A program made the translations under genes and the position numbers. The notes under the pieces were generated by a model. That model was not told the origin of the DNA. It did no database searches and saw nothing but the letters and a program-made list of their open reading frames with translations. 44,290 bases of DNA from Marinobacter sp. (GTDB lineage: Bacteria > Pseudomonadota > Gammaproteobacteria > Pseudomonadales > Oleiphilaceae). Shown piece after piece: positions 42,404 to 44,290 of the stretch. The stretch spans positions 1-44,290 of the forward strand of contig JAGPVT010000013.1 of the NCBI GenBank assembly GCA_018066865.1, given 5' to 3'. The first letter of the stretch is position 1. Each line of letters opens with the position of its first letter.

Positions 42404-44290
42404 ATGCTGAAAGCCCTCCTGACCCCTGGTGTTTATTTCCTTGGGAAGTTGCGATACTCAAAAAAGTTTATGGTAATCGGAGGGGCCTTTCTCATCCCTC
42501 TGATGATTATTGGTGTTCTGCTTTTGCAGGAAAAATCCGGCGTAGTCGAGTTTACTGCCAATCAGAGGGTCGGCCTGAAAGAAATAAAACAGGTTAGTTC
42601 GGCGATTGAGTTGGTGCAAACGCATCGCGGAATGTCTGCTGCGTACCTGAATGGAGCTGAGAATTTCGCAGCGCCAATGAGGTTACTTCAGAGCAGGGTG
42701 CAGCAGTCTTTGCAGCAATTGAATCAACTCACTCTTGCTGAAAAAGGTTCGGATGTGTCTGTAACCTGGATGCAGTTGGTGCGCAGGCTGCAAGATCTCA
42801 ATCCGGGCGAAAGTTTCCGGCAGCATACGGATTTGATCAGTGATCTGTTTGCGGTGGGGGACGCTATCCGTGAGAAATCCGATCTTAGTCTGGATTCATC
42901 CGCTGAAACCTATTATCTCATTTCCCTTATAACCACCTCCTACCCTCAGATTACTGAAGCCATGGGGCAAGCCCGCGGCATTGGGTCAGGCGTGGCAGCA
43001 AGAGGAGCTCACCAGGATGGTAGTCGCATTGCTTTGGCTAATCGACAAGACCGCATAACCCAGTATCTTGAGGTGATCCAGTCCAATTTATCTCACTCTA
43101 TGACGTACCAGCCTGAGCTTCAAGCCGAGCTGGGCCAGGCCAAGGAAGAGATAAATCGGGTTGTTGGTCGGTTTATCGAGTTGCTGCATAAAGAACTTCG
43201 CGAGCCTGAAATAATCAGTATCTCGGCGAGCGAAATCAATGAAACAGCAACGGAGGCTATTGATGAAGTCTATAGCGAATTTGACCGAATGATTCCTCTT
43301 GTTGATGGCGCCCTCGCAGAAAGGGAAGCTGCGGCTGCTTTTGTGTATCGGTCTACCATCGGTTTGTTAGCGCTTGTTCTGCTTACAATGTGCTACCTGT
43401 TTACATCTTTCTACGAGGGCGTCAACGCGAGTATCAGCAACCTTATGAGGGCTACCGAAGCACTTGCAAAGGGCGATCTTACCTACAGGACGAAATGTAT
43501 AGGGAAGGACGAGCTAACGGAAGTCTCTGAGTCGCTCAACGCAATGGCGGAGCAGTTCCGAAATATCGTCAGGCAGGTGACGGGATCTGCCGCGCAACTG
43601 GCTCAGGCATCGGAAGAACTATCCGCTGTAACGGAAGAAAGTGCCCAGGGAGTTCGCAGGCAAAAGCATGAGACGGATCAGATTGCCTCTGCCATGACCG
43701 AGCTTTCGGCTACGGTGCGCGAGGTGGCTGCGAATGCCGGAGCTGCCGCCGATGCCGCGGCAGCTGCCAATGATGAGGCTAACGAGGGAAGTGCTGTACT
43801 CAATCAGATGACGAAACAGATTTCCGGGCTGGCGAACGCGTTGAGTCAGTCAACTCAGGTTGTGGTAGCGCTGAACGGGCAGAGCAATGAAATTGGATCC
43901 GTTTTGCAGGTGATTAGTGATATTGCGGAACAAACCAACCTGCTTGCACTTAACGCAGCCATCGAGGCTGCTCGGGCGGGTGATAGCGGGCGAGGCTTTG
44001 CGGTGGTCGCCGATGAAGTGAGGTCGCTTGCAGGGCGTACCCAATCCTCGACGGAGCAGATCCGCGACACCATCCACCGGTTACAGGAAGGTGCAAAAAC
44101 AGCGGTACAGAGCATGAATAAAAGCCAGAAGGAAAGCGAGGAATCCGTCAGCTTGTCTTATAAGACGGAGTCTTCACTTAAGGCAATCATGGACAGTGTA
44201 GATCGCATCTCTGATATGGGGGCTCAAATCGCTAGTGCTACAGAAGAGCAATCAGCGGTTTCAGAAGAAATGAGCAGGAATGTTGAGCAG
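42404..44290 (+). CDS. methyl-accepting chemotaxis protein with NIT-like sensor, 3' end outside window
   Basis: I translated 629 open codons from the ATG at 42404 (AGGA nine bases upstream); the frame runs off the window end. The N-terminus has a membrane helix (about 24-44, [18 protein letters not shown]). A long periplasmic helical domain follows, with the NIT signature [11 protein letters not shown], typical of nitrate/nitrite-sensing domains. A second helix (about 315-340), HAMP, and the MCP signalling domain come next. The hairpin tip [21 protein letters not shown] and the following [18 protein letters not shown] are intact. It would signal through CheA/CheW. The NIT ligand is presumed but not proven to be nitrate. 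Only the last C-terminal helix is missing. Confidence 0.92.
   Translation, partial: MLKALLTPGVYFLGKLRYSKKFMVIGGAFLIPLMIIGVLLLQEKSGVVEFTANQRVGLKEIKQVSSAIELVQTHRGMSAAYLNGAENFAAPMRLLQSRVQQSLQQLNQLTLAEKGSDVSVTWMQLVRRLQDLNPGESFRQHTDLISDLFAVGDAIREKSDLSLDSSAETYYLISLITTSYPQITEAMGQARGIGSGVAARGAHQDGSRIALANRQDRITQYLEVIQSNLSHSMTYQPELQAELGQAKEEINRVVGRFIELLHKELREPEIISISASEINETATEAIDEVYSEFDRMIPLVDGALAEREAAAAFVYRSTIGLLALVLLTMCYLFTSFYEGVNASISNLMRATEALAKGDLTYRTKCIGKDELTEVSESLNAMAEQFRNIVRQVTGSAAQLAQASEELSAVTEESAQGVRRQKHETDQIASAMTELSATVREVAANAGAAADAAAAANDEANEGSAVLNQMTKQISGLANALSQSTQVVVALNGQSNEIGSVLQVISDIAEQTNLLALNAAIEAARAGDSGRGFAVVADEVRSLAGRTQSSTEQIRDTIHRLQEGAKTAVQSMNKSQKESEESVSLSYKTESSLKAIMDSVDRISDMGAQIASATEEQSAVSEEMSRNVEQ

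Overview
The window looks like a chromosomal segment of a marine gammaproteobacterium, most probably Marinobacter or a close relative. This rests on gene content and style, not on a marker gene: moderately GC-rich coding sequence, many acyl-CoA dehydrogenases, a PEP-CTERM protein, TRAP transport, and several c-di-GMP and chemotaxis proteins. No rRNA, tRNA, CRISPR array or intact insertion sequence was found.

Positions 1-11900 hold an acyl-CoA catabolism region. On the minus strand lie gcdH and two acyl-CoA dehydrogenases resembling the large and small subunits of pimeloyl-CoA dehydrogenase. The small one runs off the window start. On the plus strand follow a polytopic membrane protein, an IclR regulator, a PimF/FadB-like hydratase/3-hydroxyacyl-CoA dehydrogenase fusion, a thiolase, a zinc alcohol dehydrogenase and a nitronate-monooxygenase-family protein. 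Together the dehydrogenases, fusion and thiolase could take an odd-chain dicarboxylyl-CoA to glutaryl-CoA and on to crotonyl-CoA. Two matching palindromes, before gcdH and before the fusion gene, may be IclR operators. A pair of inverted, near-identical hairpin repeats brackets the thiolase gene.

Positions 11950-19512 (minus strand) hold a PEP-CTERM protein gene with its own sigma-54-type promoter, and a complete type I Wadjet operon, jetA-jetB-jetC-jetD, with tightly coupled genes.

Positions 19807-25850 (plus strand) hold a PotD-like periplasmic binding protein followed directly by a membrane GGDEF-EAL protein, the layout of the Vibrio cholerae NspS-MbaA polyamine sensor. Next come a VWA protein, a membrane J-domain protein and a formate/nitrite-transporter-family protein. 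A membrane-anchored esterase lies beyond on the minus strand.

Positions 27391-38567 appear to be one two-armed catabolic locus around a PrpR-type sigma-54 activator (32184-34148). The minus arm encodes an acyl-CoA ligase and a TRAP transporter (dctQ, dctM, dctP). The plus arm encodes an APH-fold kinase, a DUF6285-like protein, a histidine phosphatase, an ACAD10/11-type acyl-CoA dehydrogenase and an SDR. The set matches the logic of the Pseudomonas putida levulinate (lva) pathway for 4-hydroxyacids, but with TRAP transport and an extra phosphatase. Each arm is preceded by a GTTTCA-N4-TGAAA palindrome and a -24/-12 promoter in the correct orientation.

Positions 38568-44290 hold a gene-poor stretch with a broken DNA-binding-protein gene, a PilJ-like/PAS/GGDEF/EAL protein, and a NIT-domain methyl-accepting chemotaxis protein cut by the window end.
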